Source: Vibrio navarrensis (GTDB lineage: Bacteria; Pseudomonadota; Gammaproteobacteria; Enterobacterales; Vibrionaceae). Taken from it: 64,000 bases of DNA. The position numbers and the translations under genes were made by a program. This document shows, piece by piece, positions 27,220 through 39,324 of this stretch. Position 1 is the stretch's first letter. Each line of letters begins with the position of its first letter. The stretch lies in contig NZ_JMCG01000002.1 in assembly GCF_000764325.1 (NCBI RefSeq), positions 930,001 to 994,000 of the forward strand, given 5' to 3'. Below the pieces are notes generated by a model that was given only the letters and a program-made list of their open reading frames with translations, was not told the DNA's origin and did no database searches.

Positions 27220-30200
27220 TTAACCGTTGATATTCGGCCCCAGCCATTTTTCCGCTTCAAGTAGATCCCAGCCTTTGCGCTGCGCGTAGTCTTCTACCTG
27301 ATCTTGCTGGATCTGTGCGATCGCAAAGTAGCGCGATTCTGGATGAGAGAAATACCAGCCCGACACGGATGCCCCCGGCCACATTGCATAACTGCTGGTC
27401 AGTGACATGCCTATAGTTTGCTCGACATTGAGCAGTTCCCATAATGCGCCTTTTTCCGTGTGCTCCGGACACGCTGGATAACCGGGTGCAGGACGAATAC
27501 CTTGGTATTTCTCGCGGATCAGTTCTTCATTGGATAAGTTTTCATCCGGCGCATAGCCCCAAATTTCTTTACGTACTCTCTCATGCAGATATTCGGCAAA
27601 GGCTTCTGCCAGGCGATCCGCCACCGCCTGAATCATGATCGCGTTGTAATCATCGCCCTGCGCTTTAAACTCATCAGCCAGCTCACGCTCATTGATGCCG
27701 CCAGTGACCGCAAACGCACCAATCCAATCCTTTTTGCCTGAGGCTTTCGGCGCAACGTAATCCGACAAACAGTAGTTGGCGCCTTTTGGCTTCTCGGTTT
27801 GCTGTCTTAAATTGTGCAGCACTTTGACCACTTGGCTACGCGATTCGTCGCTATACACCTCAATATCGTCACCAATGCTGGCGGCTGGGAAGAGCGCACA
27901 CATGCCACTGGCTTTCATCAACCCTTCTTGCTCAATTTTATCCAGCCAATCATTGGCATCTTTGAACAAGCGCTGCGCCTCTTCACCGACCTCTTCGTGG
28001 TCGAAAATGGTCGGGTATTTGCCCACCAGCGACCACGTCATAAAGAATGGAGTCCAGTCGATATACTGACGCAAAACCGCCACATCAAAATCGGCAAACA
28101 CATGCACACCCGGCTTAGCCGGTGCTGGCGGCGTGTAGCTCTGCCAGTCGATCGCCGCTTTGTTGGCGCGTGCTTCTGCCAAGGTGACTGGTTTACTTCT
28201 CGGTTTCTTCCGGTTGTGCTGATCGCGCACCAACTCATAATCGGCCTGCAAGCGTTCGACAAACGCCGGACGCAGTTCGTCAGACAGCAGCGAAGTACAC
28301 ACCCCAACCGCACGCGAAGCATTATTGACGTACACCACGGGATGAGAATAGTTCTGCTCAATTTTGACTGCGGTGTGCGCTTTGGAGGTGGTCGCACCGC
28401 CGATCAGCAGTGGCAAATCAAAGCCCTGACGCTCCATCTCTTTGGCCACATGCACCATTTCATCCAAAGACGGAGTGATAAGACCTGAGAGACCAATGAT
28501 GTCGACCTGCTCTTCTTTGGCCACTTTGAGGATCTGTTCACACGGAACCATGACACCTAAATCAATGATTTCGTAGTTGTTACATTGTAAAACCACACCA
28601 ACAATGTTCTTGCCGATATCGTGCACGTCGCCTTTCACCGTGGCGAGCAAAATCTTACCGTTGGTTGTACCGGACTGCTTAGACGCATTAATAAACGGCT
28701 CTAAGTGGGCCACCGCCTGCTTCATCACCCTCGCTGATTTCACCACCTGAGGAAGGAACATCTTGCCTTCCCCAAACAAATCACCGACCACGTTCATGCC
28801 GTCCATCAACGGCCCTTCAATCACTTCCAGTGGCTTAGACGCGTTCAGCCTCGCCTCTTCGGTGTCTTCGACGATAAATTCATTAATGCCCTTCACCAGC
28901 GCGTGTTCAAGCCGTTTAGCCACAGGCCAAGTACGCCACTCCAATGCCGAAGCATCTTCCACTTTGCCCACGGCATTTTCACGATACGCTTCGGCGATTT
29001 CCAACAATCGCTCAGTGCCATCTTCACGGCGATTCAGCACTACATCTTCGACCGCTTCACGCAGTTTCTCAGGCACGTTATCGTAAATTTCGAGCTGCCC
29101 GGCGTTGACGATGCCCATGTCCATACCGTTTTTAAAACAGTGGTAGAGGAATACTGCATGAATCGCTTCGCGCACATAGTTATTGCCGCGGAAAGAGAAA
29201 GAAACGTTCGACACCCCGCCTGAAATCATCGCATGCGGCAGATCGCGTTTGATGTCCGCCACCGCATTAATAAAGTCGACCGCGTAGTTATTGTGCTCTT
29301 CAATGCCAGTCGCGATGGCAAAAATGTTCGGGTCGAAGATCACATCTTCCGGTGGAAAGCCGACTTCATCGACCAGAATTCGATAAGCGTTGGTACAGAT
29401 CTCCAGTTTGCGCTCGCGCGTGTCCGCTTGGCCCACCTCGTCAAACGCCATGACAATCACGGCCGCTCCATAACGGCGGATCAGTTTGGCCTGCTCAACA
29501 AACTTGGCCTTACCCTCTTTGAGGGAAATCGAGTTGACGATGCCTTTGCCTTGAATGCATTTCAGGCCCGCTTCAATCACTTCCCACTTCGAGGAATCGA
29601 CCATCACCGGCACTTTGGAAATTTCTGGCTCGGACGCACACAAGTTGAGAAAACGCACCATACACGCCTCGGCATCCAACATGCCTTCATCCATGTTGAT
29701 GTCAATAATCTGCGCGCCGTTTTCTACCTGCTCGCGGGCCACATCCAAGGCTTCATCGTAAAGCTCTTCTTTAATCAAACGCTTAAAACGCGCAGAGCCG
29801 GTTACGTTGGTACGTTCACCGACGTTAACAAACAAGGTATCTTTCGCTATCGTCAGAGGCTCTAGCCCAGAGAGACGACACGCCACCGGAATGTCTGGCA
29901 AGACACGCGGCGTGACCCCTTCAACCGCCAGCGCCATATGGCGAATGTGTTCGGGCGTGGTACCGCAGCAGCCACCAACGAGGTTGATAAAACCGCTTTG
30001 AGCCCACTCTTTGACGTGCACCGCCATCTCCTGCGGCGAGAGATCGTATTCACCAAACGCGTTTGGCAAACCCGCATTCGGGTGGGTAGAGACGTACGTT
30101 TCTGAGATACGTGACAGCTCTTCAACATACGGACGCAGTTCGTCCGGACCCAAAGCGCAGTTCAAACCAAACGAGATAGGTCTCACATGGCGCAACGCGT

Positions 30201-30900
30201 TGTAGAAGGCCTCGGTCGTTTGCCCAGAGAGTGTGCGTCCGGAAGCATCGGTAATGGTACCGGAGATCATTACCGGTAAGCTGATGCCAAGTTCCTCGAA
30301 CACGGAATCGACGGCAAACGCGCACGCTTTCGCGTTCAAGGTATCAAAAATGGTTTCAATCAGAATGAGATCGGATCCGCCGCGGATCAGCGCTCGAGTC
30401 GATTCCGAATACGCTTGCACCAAAGCATCAAAAGTGACATTGCGGTAGCCCGGATCGTTCACATCGGGAGAAATAGAACAAGTACGGTTGGTTGGACCGA
30501 GCACCCCAGCCACATAGCGTGGTTTTTGCGGATTTTTAGCGGTCCACTCGTCCGCCGCTTCACGAGCCAGTTTAGCCGCAGCGAAGTTAATTTCTTCGCT
30601 TAAGCTTTCCATTTCGTAGTCCGCCATGGCAATGGTGGTGGCGTTAAAAGTGTTGGTTTCGAGAATATCGGCACCCGCTTCCAAGTAAGCGCAGTGAATT
30701 TCTTTGATCAACTGAGGCTGGGATAACACCAGCAAGTCATTGTTGCCTTTGAGATCACAGTGCCAATTTGCGAAACGCTCACCACGATAGTCTTGCTCTT
30801 GCAACTTGTAACCTTGGATCATGGTTCCCATACCACCATCAATCAATAAGATACGTTGCTTTAGTTGCGCTTCAATCTGCTCTCTAATATTACTTCCCAC
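27220..30900 (-). CDS. metH: Cobalamin-dependent methionine synthase
   Basis: 1226-aa modular enzyme transferring methyl from 5-methyl-THF to homocysteine via cobalamin. In order: a homocysteine-binding domain (~15-340; zinc ligands in FGLNCALG and [10 protein letters not shown]), a pterin-binding domain (~355-610; [14 protein letters not shown]), a B12 cap and Rossmann domain (~650-890) with the cobalt-ligand motif [11 protein letters not shown], and a C-terminal SAM/flavodoxin-activation domain (~900-1226). The length equals E. coli MetH (1227). The start ATG 30900 lies 50-85 bp from MetJ-type operators. Confidence 0.97.
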   Translation of the reverse strand: MGSNIREQIEAQLKQRILLIDGGMGTMIQGYKLQEQDYRGERFANWHCDLKGNNDLLVLSQPQLIKEIHCAYLEAGADILETNTFNATTIAMADYEMESLSEEINFAAAKLAREAADEWTAKNPQKPRYVAGVLGPTNRTCSISPDVNDPGYRNVTFDALVQAYSESTRALIRGGSDLILIETIFDTLNAKACAFAVDSVFEELGISLPVMISGTITDASGRTLSGQTTEAFYNALRHVRPISFGLNCALGPDELRPYVEELSRISETYVSTHPNAGLPNAFGEYDLSPQEMAVHVKEWAQSGFINLVGGCCGTTPEHIRHMALAVEGVTPRVLPDIPVACRLSGLEPLTIAKDTLFVNVGERTNVTGSARFKRLIKEELYDEALDVAREQVENGAQIIDINMDEGMLDAEACMVRFLNLCASEPEISKVPVMVDSSKWEVIEAGLKCIQGKGIVNSISLKEGKAKFVEQAKLIRRYGAAVIVMAFDEVGQADTRERKLEICTNAYRILVDEVGFPPEDVIFDPNIFAIATGIEEHNNYAVDFINAVADIKRDLPHAMISGGVSNVSFSFRGNNYVREAIHAVFLYHCFKNGMDMGIVNAGQLEIYDNVPEKLREAVEDVVLNRREDGTERLLEIAEAYRENAVGKVEDASALEWRTWPVAKRLEHALVKGINEFIVEDTEEARLNASKPLEVIEGPLMDGMNVVGDLFGEGKMFLPQVVKSARVMKQAVAHLEPFINASKQSGTTNGKILLATVKGDVHDIGKNIVGVVLQCNNYEIIDLGVMVPCEQILKVAKEEQVDIIGLSGLITPSLDEMVHVAKEMERQGFDLPLLIGGATTSKAHTAVKIEQNYSHPVVYVNNASRAVGVCTSLLSDELRPAFVERLQADYELVRDQHNRKKPRSKPVTLAEARANKAAIDWQSYTPPAPAKPGVHVFADFDVAVLRQYIDWTPFFMTWSLVGKYPTIFDHEEVGEEAQRLFKDANDWLDKIEQEGLMKASGMCALFPAASIGDDIEVYSDESRSQVVKVLHNLRQQTEKPKGANYCLSDYVAPKASGKKDWIGAFAVTGGINERELADEFKAQGDDYNAIMIQAVADRLAEAFAEYLHERVRKEIWGYAPDENLSNEELIREKYQGIRPAPGYPACPEHTEKGALWELLNVEQTIGMSLTSSYAMWPGASVSGWYFSHPESRYFAIAQIQQDQVEDYAQRKGWDLLEAEKWLGPNING

Positions 30901-30950
30901 GATAATGCCTCATTCCTTTCATTATTTGCACATCCTATCACACAATCTTC

Positions 30951-30985
30951 AGGAGTCTAGACGTCTAAAAACTCTAATTACGTCT
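30951..30985 (-). promoter_or_regulatory. MetJ operator (met boxes) upstream of metH
   Basis: An exact met box AGACGTCT at 30959-30966 is preceded directly by AGGAGTCT (6/8) at 30951-30958, and TTACGTCT (6/8) lies at 30978-30985. MetJ binds tandem 8-bp met boxes. The position between metH and the divergent antiporter suggests methionine/SAM repression of metH. Confidence 0.7.
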
Positions 30986-31090
30986 ATTTGATGCACCTAG
31001 CCGATTGATAAAAGAATTAGCAAAAAATGTTTGCTATTTGTGCAGTGAAGAAAGAAAATTTCGTTCATAATTTGTTACAAAGAGAAGCTC

Positions 31091-32428
31091 ATGTCGGTCT
31101 ACTACACTCTCTGCTTTTTGTCTGCGGCAGCAATGCTGATTGCGTTCGTTAACAGCAAAATCGGCAAAATGCAGACCACCATCGCCATCACGGCGGGTTC
31201 TATGGTGCTGTCACTCCTTATCCTCATTGCGGGTCAAAATAATTGGTTTCATCTCACCGAGATCGCCACTCAAACGGTATCGAGTATCGACTTTGAAGAT
31301 TTTCTTCTCAAAGGGATCCTCGGTTTCCTTCTGTTTGCCGGCGGGCTAGGTATTAAGCTTCCCAACCTCAAAGATCAGAAATGGGAAATTACCGTACTGG
31401 CTTTAGGCGCCACTCTGTTTTCTACCTTCTTCATCGGCTTTGTGCTTTACGGGGCATGCCAACTAATCGGTATCCAGTTTGACCTGATCTACTGCTTGCT
31501 CTTTGGTGCACTGATTTCCCCAACCGACCCTATCGCGGTGCTGGCCATCGTGAAAAAACTGCATGCGCCAAAACGCATTTCAACCCAAATTGAAGGCGAA
31601 TCGCTGTTTAACGACGGCTTTGGTCTGGTGATTTTCGTGACACTGTTCACCATCGCTTTCGGTAGCGAAGCACCAACCGTCGGCAGCGTGACCATGCTGT
31701 TTATCCAAGAAGCGATTGGGGGCATTGTCTACGGCTTCGCTTTGGGTCTGCTGTTTCACTACCTGATCTGCGCGACCGATGACCACTCGATGGAGCTCTT
31801 ACTCACCATAGGTGTGCCCACTGCAGGCTATGCGTTCGCTGAAGTGATCCACGTTTCTGGTCCACTGGCGATGGTGGTTTCAGGCATTATGATGGGCAAC
31901 TGGACGCGCTTTATCGGCTTTTCCAAAGAGAGTGAAGACCACTTGGATCACTTCTGGGAACTGGTGGACGAGTTCTTAAATGGGGTGCTGTTTCTGCTGA
32001 TCGGCATGTCGATGCTGCTGTTTAAGTTCCATCAGGAAGACTGGATCATGATGGCGATTGCGGTACCTTTGGTATTGCTCGCACGTTATTTGAGTGTCTT
32101 TATCTCATACATTGGTTTTAAGCGTTTTCGCAGCTACAACCCTTGGTCAATTCGTATTTTAACTTGGGGCGGCTTGCGCGGCGGCCTAGCGCTGGCCATG
32201 GCGCTGTCGATTCCTAGCGGCATTTGGGTGATTGAAGATAAGCTGATTGACGTTAAAGAGTTTATTCTGGTTATGACCTACGCGGTCGTGGTGTTCTCCA
32301 TTCTCGTTCAGGGATCAACCATTACCCCTATGATTGAGAAAGCCAAAAAAGCTGAAGCCGACTACGAAAATGAGCAAGCCGAAAAAGACCTCGCTACAGG
32401 TGAAAGTGCTCAATCTCAGCACCCATGA
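31091..32428 (+). CDS. CPA1-family Na+(K+)/H+ antiporter, NhaP type
   Basis: 445-aa inner-membrane antiporter with ~12-13 TM segments. CPA1 hallmarks are ALISPTDPIAVLAIVKK (the SPTDP element) in TM5/6, ESLFNDGFGLVIFVTLF with the ND ion-binding pair, and WGGLRGGLALAMALS near the C-terminal end of the membrane domain. A short charged cytoplasmic tail follows (~415-445). It is divergent from metH, as at VC0389-VC0390 (recalled as NhaP3). The ion preference, Na+ or K+, cannot be decided from sequence. Confidence 0.9.
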   Translation: MSVYYTLCFLSAAAMLIAFVNSKIGKMQTTIAITAGSMVLSLLILIAGQNNWFHLTEIATQTVSSIDFEDFLLKGILGFLLFAGGLGIKLPNLKDQKWEITVLALGATLFSTFFIGFVLYGACQLIGIQFDLIYCLLFGALISPTDPIAVLAIVKKLHAPKRISTQIEGESLFNDGFGLVIFVTLFTIAFGSEAPTVGSVTMLFIQEAIGGIVYGFALGLLFHYLICATDDHSMELLLTIGVPTAGYAFAEVIHVSGPLAMVVSGIMMGNWTRFIGFSKESEDHLDHFWELVDEFLNGVLFLLIGMSMLLFKFHQEDWIMMAIAVPLVLLARYLSVFISYIGFKRFRSYNPWSIRILTWGGLRGGLALAMALSIPSGIWVIEDKLIDVKEFILVMTYAVVVFSILVQGSTITPMIEKAKKAEADYENEQAEKDLATGESAQSQHP

Positions 32429-32490
32429 TTCAGTGCTTAGCAGGACAATCTACTGGCTGAGCGTTGATTTTGCTTGGTATAGAAGTATAG

Positions 32491-32516
32491 AAAAGGAGGC
32501 AAATGTGCCTCCTTTT
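32491..32516. terminator. Bidirectional terminator after the antiporter gene
   Basis: AAAAGGAGGCA and TGCCTCCTTTT form an 11-bp stem between the convergent antiporter and acyltransferase genes. Confidence 0.85.
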
Positions 32517-32596
32517 AAACAGGTTTAACCTTGTTGGCCATGTTGTTGATTGCTAAACACCGCCGCTAGGTACAAAACTGGCCCTGATGATTATCT

Positions 32597-33322
32597 CTAT
32601 TTGGCGTTGCGCTGCTTCACTTCCGCATCTAGGCTCTCGAGTTTCTCTTTCATTTGCTCGTGACACAGTTGCGCTAGCTCGCGTAGGTTCTCTTTTGCGT
32701 ATCCTTCGGTGCTGATCGGAGGCAGCATTTCGACAATCACATGACCATTGTTACAACGGTTCAGTTTTAGGTGATCGGTTGAGCTACAGACGATAGGAAT
32801 GATAGGCACACCAGCACCAATTGCCGCGTGAAATGCCCCCGTTTTGAACGGCAGCAGCCCACGGCCACGCGAACGGGTACCTTCTGGGAACATCCACACC
32901 GACACATCCGAGGCTTTCATGCTGGCCACCACTTGATCTATGGTGCCTTTCGCTTTAGTGCGGTTCGCCCGGTCAATCAAGATATTGCCTGTTAACCAGT
33001 ACAATTGGCCGAAAAACGGAATCCAAACCAGGCTTTTCTTGCCGACCGTCACCACCTTCGGGGTCACGGCGGTTGAAACGGTAAACAAGTCCCAGTTGTT
33101 CTGGTGGTTAGCGATATAAATGTGCTGGCCACGCTGGTAAGCGTCTTCTGGGATGCGCAGTTCCAGTTTGATGCCATATACCGACGCCATTTTGGCAAAC
33201 AGACGGCCAAAGGTAAAAACATGCTTCGGGTTACGCGGGCTAAGTAAGCAGTAGCCGCAGCCGAAGACGAACATCACAATCGCAAATAGCGCGGTTGCCA
33301 AGATACGTAAAAGGGCAATCAT
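32597..33322 (-). CDS. plsC: 1-acyl-sn-glycerol-3-phosphate acyltransferase (PlsC family)
   Basis: ~241-aa membrane acyltransferase making phosphatidic acid from lysophosphatidic acid. It has an N-terminal TM (MIALLRILATALFAIVMFVF), HX4D motif NHQNNWD and the substrate-binding FPEGTRSRGRG, followed by the IPIVCSS block. The start is placed at ATG 33322, preceded by GGAGAA; an upstream ATG at 33451 would run through the murA terminator and is rejected. Which of several Vibrio PlsC paralogues this is cannot be fixed by eye. Confidence 0.87.
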   Translation of the reverse strand: MIALLRILATALFAIVMFVFGCGYCLLSPRNPKHVFTFGRLFAKMASVYGIKLELRIPEDAYQRGQHIYIANHQNNWDLFTVSTAVTPKVVTVGKKSLVWIPFFGQLYWLTGNILIDRANRTKAKGTIDQVVASMKASDVSVWMFPEGTRSRGRGLLPFKTGAFHAAIGAGVPIIPIVCSSTDHLKLNRCNNGHVIVEMLPPISTEGYAKENLRELAQLCHEQMKEKLESLDAEVKQRNAK

Positions 33323-33411
33323 TCTGTTCTCCAGATGCCGATAAGATAAATAACCTAAATGTGTTTTGGACAATAGTTTGCCCAATTGATTTGCTGCGGG
33401 AAGCGGCTCAT

Positions 33412-33442
33412 AAAAAAGCCGAAACTTGAGTTTCGGCTCTAG
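33412..33442 (-). terminator. murA terminator
   Basis: On the minus strand, GAGCCGAAACT and AGTTTCGGCTTTTTT form a hairpin with a T-run just after murA. Confidence 0.85.
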
Positions 33443-33457
33443 TTGAATCAAGGCAGT

Positions 33458-34988
<1,531 letters not shown>

Positions 34989-34991
34989 AAT

Positions 34992-35309
34992 TTACCCCTG
35001 ATAACTTTGAATATGTCCGGCAACCACGGTTTCGACGTTACTTAGTTGAAACAGTGTGCGCAACTGCGCTGGCACGAAACTGAGCATTATATGACAGTTT
35101 TGTCGTTTTGCATGCTCTATTAAGTGAATTAGCATCACCATTCCGGCAGAATCCACCCGTTTGATCTCGGCCAAAGAGCATTCCACCTGCGTCGCACCGG
35201 GCTTCCAATCCTGGGCAAATTGCCATAATGACGGCACTTCGTCACGATCTAAATCTCCGTGAAGAGCGATTTTATCTGCAGCGATTTGCTGCCATTGTGC
35301 CTGCGCCAT
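34992..35309 (-). CDS. mlaB: MlaB, STAS-domain subunit of the Mla phospholipid transporter
   Basis: ~105-aa STAS-domain protein that binds the MlaF ATPase. The conserved loop VDSAGMVMLIHLIEHA holds the regulatory Ser/Thr-type site. The start is set at ATG 35309 (MAQAQWQQ), which overlaps the mlaC stop (TAATG); an upstream start at 35405 lies inside mlaC. The protein also has the typical CHIMLSFVPAQLRTLF C-terminal half. Confidence 0.9.
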   Translation of the reverse strand: MAQAQWQQIAADKIALHGDLDRDEVPSLWQFAQDWKPGATQVECSLAEIKRVDSAGMVMLIHLIEHAKRQNCHIMLSFVPAQLRTLFQLSNVETVVAGHIQSYQG

Positions 35310-35950
35310 TAATTTTTTACCTCGAAGCGGATAGGCTGCGCCGCCAACTGTTCCAGTTCTTTTGCAACGGCCAACACGCCTTCTTGGCGAATTTTGCCAT
35401 TCCACTCAGATTGTTTGCTAGAAAGTAGGCTGATCCCTTCTGCCACCATATCAAACGCTTGCCACTCACCATCTTTTTCTTTACGCAGCTTGAACTCCAG
35501 TTTGATGTTCGGCCTTGGGGAATCAATGATATCGACCTTAATGCTAGTAATGCGTTTGGTGTCGTCCAGTGGTGGCTCTGGGCCAAACACCACTTTCTGA
35601 TCGGTATATTGCGTGAGTACTTGGGCGTAAGAAGTCACCAAGTAAGCACGAAACGCGGTAATAAACTCACCCACATCTTCCCGCTTTGCCCCTTTCAAAT
35701 TGGTACCTAATAATTTGAGTGCCGCGTATTTGTCGTTGATGTAAGGCATTAATTCTTCTTCAACCACTACTTTGAGGTGCTCAGGATTTTTCTGAATCAG
35801 CGCTTGATCGGCGGCCAAGCGGTTAAATGTGGCCTGAGAAACTTGTTTCATCATCTTGTAGGGATCGGTTTTATCGATCTCTTGTGCTGAGACATTGACG
35901 TTCAGCAGCAGTAACGCGACGGCCGCGAATAAACGTTGCAACATAATCAT
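35309..35950 (-). CDS. mlaC: MlaC, periplasmic phospholipid shuttle
   Basis: 213-aa secreted protein with a signal peptide (MIMLQRLFAAVALLLLNVNVSA, cleavage around residue 22) followed by the MlaC/Ttg2D fold. It carries phospholipid between the outer-membrane MlaA-porin complex and MlaFEDB. Overlaps mlaD at 35947-35950 and mlaB at 35309. Normal length. Confidence 0.94.
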   Translation of the reverse strand: MIMLQRLFAAVALLLLNVNVSAQEIDKTDPYKMMKQVSQATFNRLAADQALIQKNPEHLKVVVEEELMPYINDKYAALKLLGTNLKGAKREDVGEFITAFRAYLVTSYAQVLTQYTDQKVVFGPEPPLDDTKRITSIKVDIIDSPRPNIKLEFKLRKEKDGEWQAFDMVAEGISLLSSKQSEWNGKIRQEGVLAVAKELEQLAAQPIRFEVKN

Positions 35951-36435
35951 TCCTTCTTCGATTCTTCTTTGTTTCCTACGCTGTAGAGCACTTGTCCTAT
36001 CAAATCCTCTAACACTAAGGCTGACTTGGTATCTTCAATGAAGTCGCCATCTTTGAGCATTTGCTCGTCATCAAAGACAAATCCTGGCACCAGACCGATA
36101 TACTGCTCGCCAATCAGTCCTGAAGTTAAAATCTGCACACTGGACGTTTCTGGAAACTGGTCGTAGCGGCGGCTGATTGAGAGCGTGACAATCGGCACTA
36201 AGGTCTGCGGGTTAAGCTCGATAGAAGAGACTCGACCAATCACCACGCCCCCCACTTTTACTGGTGAACGCACTTTAAGGCTGCCAATATTATCGAACTC
36301 GGCTTTAAGTGCGTAACTATCGCCTGAACCCAAACTTTTTACGTCAGCAACCTGAAAAATCATTACTAATATTGCGCAAATTCCTGCTAAGACGAAACTG
36401 CCAACCCATAATTCTGTTTTGCGTGTTTGTTGCAT
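35947..36435 (-). CDS. mlaD: MlaD, MCE-domain inner-membrane subunit
   Basis: 162-aa protein with one N-terminal TM (LWVGSFVLAGICAILVMIF) and a single MCE domain (~38-118: LKAEFDNIGSLKVRSPVKVGG...VQILTSGLIGEQYIGL). It forms the hexameric ring of the Mla ABC transporter. The gene is 2 bp after mlaE and overlaps mlaC by 4 bp. Confidence 0.95.
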   Translation of the reverse strand: MQQTRKTELWVGSFVLAGICAILVMIFQVADVKSLGSGDSYALKAEFDNIGSLKVRSPVKVGGVVIGRVSSIELNPQTLVPIVTLSISRRYDQFPETSSVQILTSGLIGEQYIGLVPGFVFDDEQMLKDGDFIEDTKSALVLEDLIGQVLYSVGNKEESKKE

Positions 36436-36437
36436 GA

Positions 36438-37226
36438 TTAGTTCCCAAACATCAGTGCGGTCAGTACGAAGTCAAGCCCCAGTACCGCCAAAGAAGAGTG
36501 TACCACCGTGCGCGTTGTCGCACGGCTAATGCCTTCCGAAGTTGGAATGGCATCGTATCCATTAAATAACGCTATCCAAGTCACGGTGATAGCAAAGACA
36601 ACGCATTTGATCATGCTATTGCCAATATCTTGCCCAAGCTCAACCGAAGCCTGCATCGCCGACCAGAAACTGCCATGATCAATGCCTTTCCAGTCGACAC
36701 CGACCAATTGACCGCCCCAGATGCCGACGGCCATAAAAATCATCGCCAGCAGCGGCATGGAGAGAAGCCCAGCCCACAAACGAGGCGCAATAACCCGCTT
36801 CAGCGGATCGACCGCCATCATTTCCATGCTGGATAGCTGTTCGGTGGCTTTCATCAAACCAATTTCAGCGGTGAGTGCCGAGCCGGCTCGTCCGGCAAAC
36901 AGCAATGCCGTGACCACAGGGCCAAGCTCACGCAGTAGCGAGAGCGCCACCATCTGCCCTAAGCTGCCTTCGGCACCGTAATCGACCAGAATCACATACC
37001 CTTGCAGACTGAGCACCATGCCGATAAACAGGCCTGAAACCACGATGATCGCCAGCGATTGCACGCCGACACTATGAACTTGCTTAACTAACAATGGCAG
37101 GTTTCTTAGGGGTTGCGGGCGTGTGAATACGGCGCCGAACAACATCAGGCTCGCCCGTCCAAATGACTCGCAAATCGCCATAAAACGACGCCCGACCCCG
37201 GAGACAAAGTTGATTAATTCAGACAT
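36438..37226 (-). CDS. mlaE: MlaE, permease of the Mla transporter
   Basis: ~262-aa permease with 5-6 TM segments; MlaE blocks [20 protein letters not shown] and [20 protein letters not shown] are present. The start is set at ATG 37226 ([14 protein letters not shown]), overlapping mlaF by 8 bp, which is the standard N-terminus; the longer ORF upstream lies in mlaF. Confidence 0.94.
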   Translation of the reverse strand: MSELINFVSGVGRRFMAICESFGRASLMLFGAVFTRPQPLRNLPLLVKQVHSVGVQSLAIIVVSGLFIGMVLSLQGYVILVDYGAEGSLGQMVALSLLRELGPVVTALLFAGRAGSALTAEIGLMKATEQLSSMEMMAVDPLKRVIAPRLWAGLLSMPLLAMIFMAVGIWGGQLVGVDWKGIDHGSFWSAMQASVELGQDIGNSMIKCVVFAITVTWIALFNGYDAIPTSEGISRATTRTVVHSSLAVLGLDFVLTALMFGN

Positions 37227-38022
37227 GGTCAAATAAATCCTTCTCAATACTCTGGGCGGGGAAGCGAAACGGCACTGGGCCATCGGCGTCACCCTGCAAG
37301 AATTGCTGGACACGCGGATCGCGGTTGTCTCGCAGCTCCTCCGGCGTACCTTTCGCAATCACCTTACCATCGGCCAGCAGGTAGACCCAATCAGCAATGC
37401 TCATCACTTCAGGAACGTCATGGGAAACAACGATAGAGGTCACCCCAAGCGCCTGATTGAGATTGCGAATAAGCTCTACCAACACCCCCATGGTGATCGG
37501 ATCTTGGCCGACAAATGGCTCATCAAACATGATCAAATCCGGATCGAGCGCAATCGCACGTGCTAACGCCGCGCGGCGAGCCATGCCACCGGAGAGTTCA
37601 CTTGGCATCAAGCTTGCTGCCCCTCTCAGACCAACCGCTTCGAGCTTCAACAGCACTAAGGTGCGAATCAGCTCTTCAGACAATTGGGTGTGCTCGCGCA
37701 GCGGAAAAGCGACGTTGTCAAACACATTGAGATCGGTAAACAGCGCCCCAGATTGGAACAGCATGCTCATTTTCTTGCGCGCTTGATAGAGCTTACTGCG
37801 CGATAACGCCGGGATATTGTCACCATCAAACCAGATTTCGCCCGCTTCGGGCAAAATTTGTCCGCCGATCAAACGCAATAAGGTGGTTTTACCAATTCCG
37901 GACGGCCCCATGATCGCGGTGACTTTGCCTTTCGGCACCTCAAGGTCAACGTGATCAAAGATCAGCCGCTGGCCTCGGGAGAAAGTCAGCCCTTTTATGG
38001 TCACTAAATCGTTGTTCGACAT
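37219..38022 (-). CDS. mlaF: MlaF, ATPase of the Mla transporter
   Basis: 267-aa ABC ATPase: Walker [15 protein letters not shown], signature [14 protein letters not shown], Walker [15 protein letters not shown]-loop [12 protein letters not shown]. It powers movement of phospholipids across the periplasm, maintaining outer-membrane asymmetry. First gene of the mlaFEDCB-ibaG-murA run. Confidence 0.96.
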   Translation of the reverse strand: MSNNDLVTIKGLTFSRGQRLIFDHVDLEVPKGKVTAIMGPSGIGKTTLLRLIGGQILPEAGEIWFDGDNIPALSRSKLYQARKKMSMLFQSGALFTDLNVFDNVAFPLREHTQLSEELIRTLVLLKLEAVGLRGAASLMPSELSGGMARRAALARAIALDPDLIMFDEPFVGQDPITMGVLVELIRNLNQALGVTSIVVSHDVPEVMSIADWVYLLADGKVIAKGTPEELRDNRDPRVQQFLQGDADGPVPFRFPAQSIEKDLFDHV

Positions 38023-38337
38023 AGTCTCTCTTGTCAGTGTTTATTAGATGGGTCGTCAATTTGAGTTGCCATCATAAGCAGAATAGTTAGTAATTAAAAG
38101 CACTGTTCGATTAAATAACTCGCACAAAATAGTTACATATTGCACACAAACTGGCGCTGTAATCCTCTGCAGAATAGCAGAGGTAAAGCATACACGAATG
38201 CTCAACCCGCGGTGTAAAGCGCTAACGAAATCCTAATCCAGTCGTAATTTGTTACTTGTTTGTCTTCCCTTTTTTCGCTCAAAAAGTCAAAATTAGCGGT
38301 TAAACCTTCAACTCAATACAACTTTCTGGGAATCATC
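38023..38337. promoter_or_regulatory. Divergent intergenic region mlaF/yrbG
   Basis: Gene-free 315 bp separating the minus-strand mla operon from the plus-strand yrbG-kds-lpt-rpoN run, so it must contain both promoters. I see a hairpin CCTCTGC-AGAATA-GCAGAGG (38164-38183) without a T-run, possibly an operator or RNA structure. I could not choose promoters confidently. Confidence 0.5.
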
Positions 38338-39303
38338 ATGCTCGAAGCCATCGCGCTACTTATCGTCGGTCTTGTTCTACTGGTCTGGAGTGCAGACAAA
38401 CTTGTGTTTGGTTCTGCGGCTTTAGCTCGCAACATGGGCATTTCACCGCTGGTGATCGGTATGACCATTTTGGCCATGGGTTCATCGGCACCAGAAATGA
38501 TGGTTTCGGCTACGGCGGCGTTAGACGGCAAAACCGACACCGCGGTGGGGAACGTATTGGGTTCAAATATTGCCAACATCGCCTTAATTCTCGGCATCAC
38601 CGCTTTGATTAAGCCGCTGTCAATCAGCTCCGCGATTGTGCGTCGTGAGCTGCCTTTGATGATCGCCGTGACTGTGCTGTCTGGTATTTTACTTTGGGAC
38701 AGTCACTTAGGCTTTTACGAAGGCATTCTGCTGTTTGCTCTCTTCGGCGTGTTTTTATTTGCCATGCTGCAGATCAGCAAAAAAGAGCAACAGCGCGGCG
38801 ATGCATTCTTAGACGAGCAGGAGTCGGAAATCCCACAAGGGGTGAGCAACGGCAAAGCGGGCCTGTGGATCGTCGTCGGCCTGATATTGCTGCCTCTGGC
38901 CGCGGATATGCTGGTCGATAATGCCGTCGTGATTGCCAAACATTTTGGGATGAGTGATCTGGTCATCGGCCTGACCATTATCGCGGTCGGCACTAGTCTG
39001 CCAGAACTCGCCGCCTCTCTCGCTGGGGCACTTAAAGGCGAAGATGACATGGCGGTGGGCAACATTATTGGCTCTAACGTGTTTAATATTCTTGCGGTGA
39101 TGGGATTGCCGGGCATTCTCAACCCATCCGTGTTAAGCGAATACGCGATGGGACGCGATTTCTGGGTGATGCTAGCTATCTCGTTGTTGCTTGTTGTCAT
39201 GGCGCTCGGCAAATCTCGCAGTATCAATCGCATCGAAGGCGGCATCCTGATGATCTGTTTTGTCGCTTATCAAAGCTATCTATTGATGAACATGGCCGCT
39301 TAA
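38338..39303 (+). CDS. yrbG: Calcium/sodium:cation antiporter YrbG
   Basis: ~321-aa Ca2+:cation antiporter with two inverted halves. Alpha-repeats are GSSAPEMMVSATAALDG...GSNIANI (N-half) and GTSLPELAASLAGALKG...GSNVFNI (C-half), holding the ion-binding acidic and Asn residues. The start is at ATG 38338 (MLEAIALLIVG), the usual N-terminus. It precedes kdsD, as in other gamma-proteobacteria; the link to LPS genes is positional. Confidence 0.93.
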   Translation: MLEAIALLIVGLVLLVWSADKLVFGSAALARNMGISPLVIGMTILAMGSSAPEMMVSATAALDGKTDTAVGNVLGSNIANIALILGITALIKPLSISSAIVRRELPLMIAVTVLSGILLWDSHLGFYEGILLFALFGVFLFAMLQISKKEQQRGDAFLDEQESEIPQGVSNGKAGLWIVVGLILLPLAADMLVDNAVVIAKHFGMSDLVIGLTIIAVGTSLPELAASLAGALKGEDDMAVGNIIGSNVFNILAVMGLPGILNPSVLSEYAMGRDFWVMLAISLLLVVMALGKSRSINRIEGGILMICFVAYQSYLLMNMAA

Positions 39304-39324
39304 TCGATCCGCTGAGGAGTAAAC

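Noticed and set aside
27814..29865. Long antisense reading frames opposite metH
   Set aside because: They lie wholly inside metH, have no recognisable domains, and arise from codon bias in a G+C-balanced gene.
33323..33451. N-terminal extension of the PlsC-like protein
   Set aside because: It would cover the murA terminator, and the downstream ATG has a better ribosome binding site and the family N-terminus.
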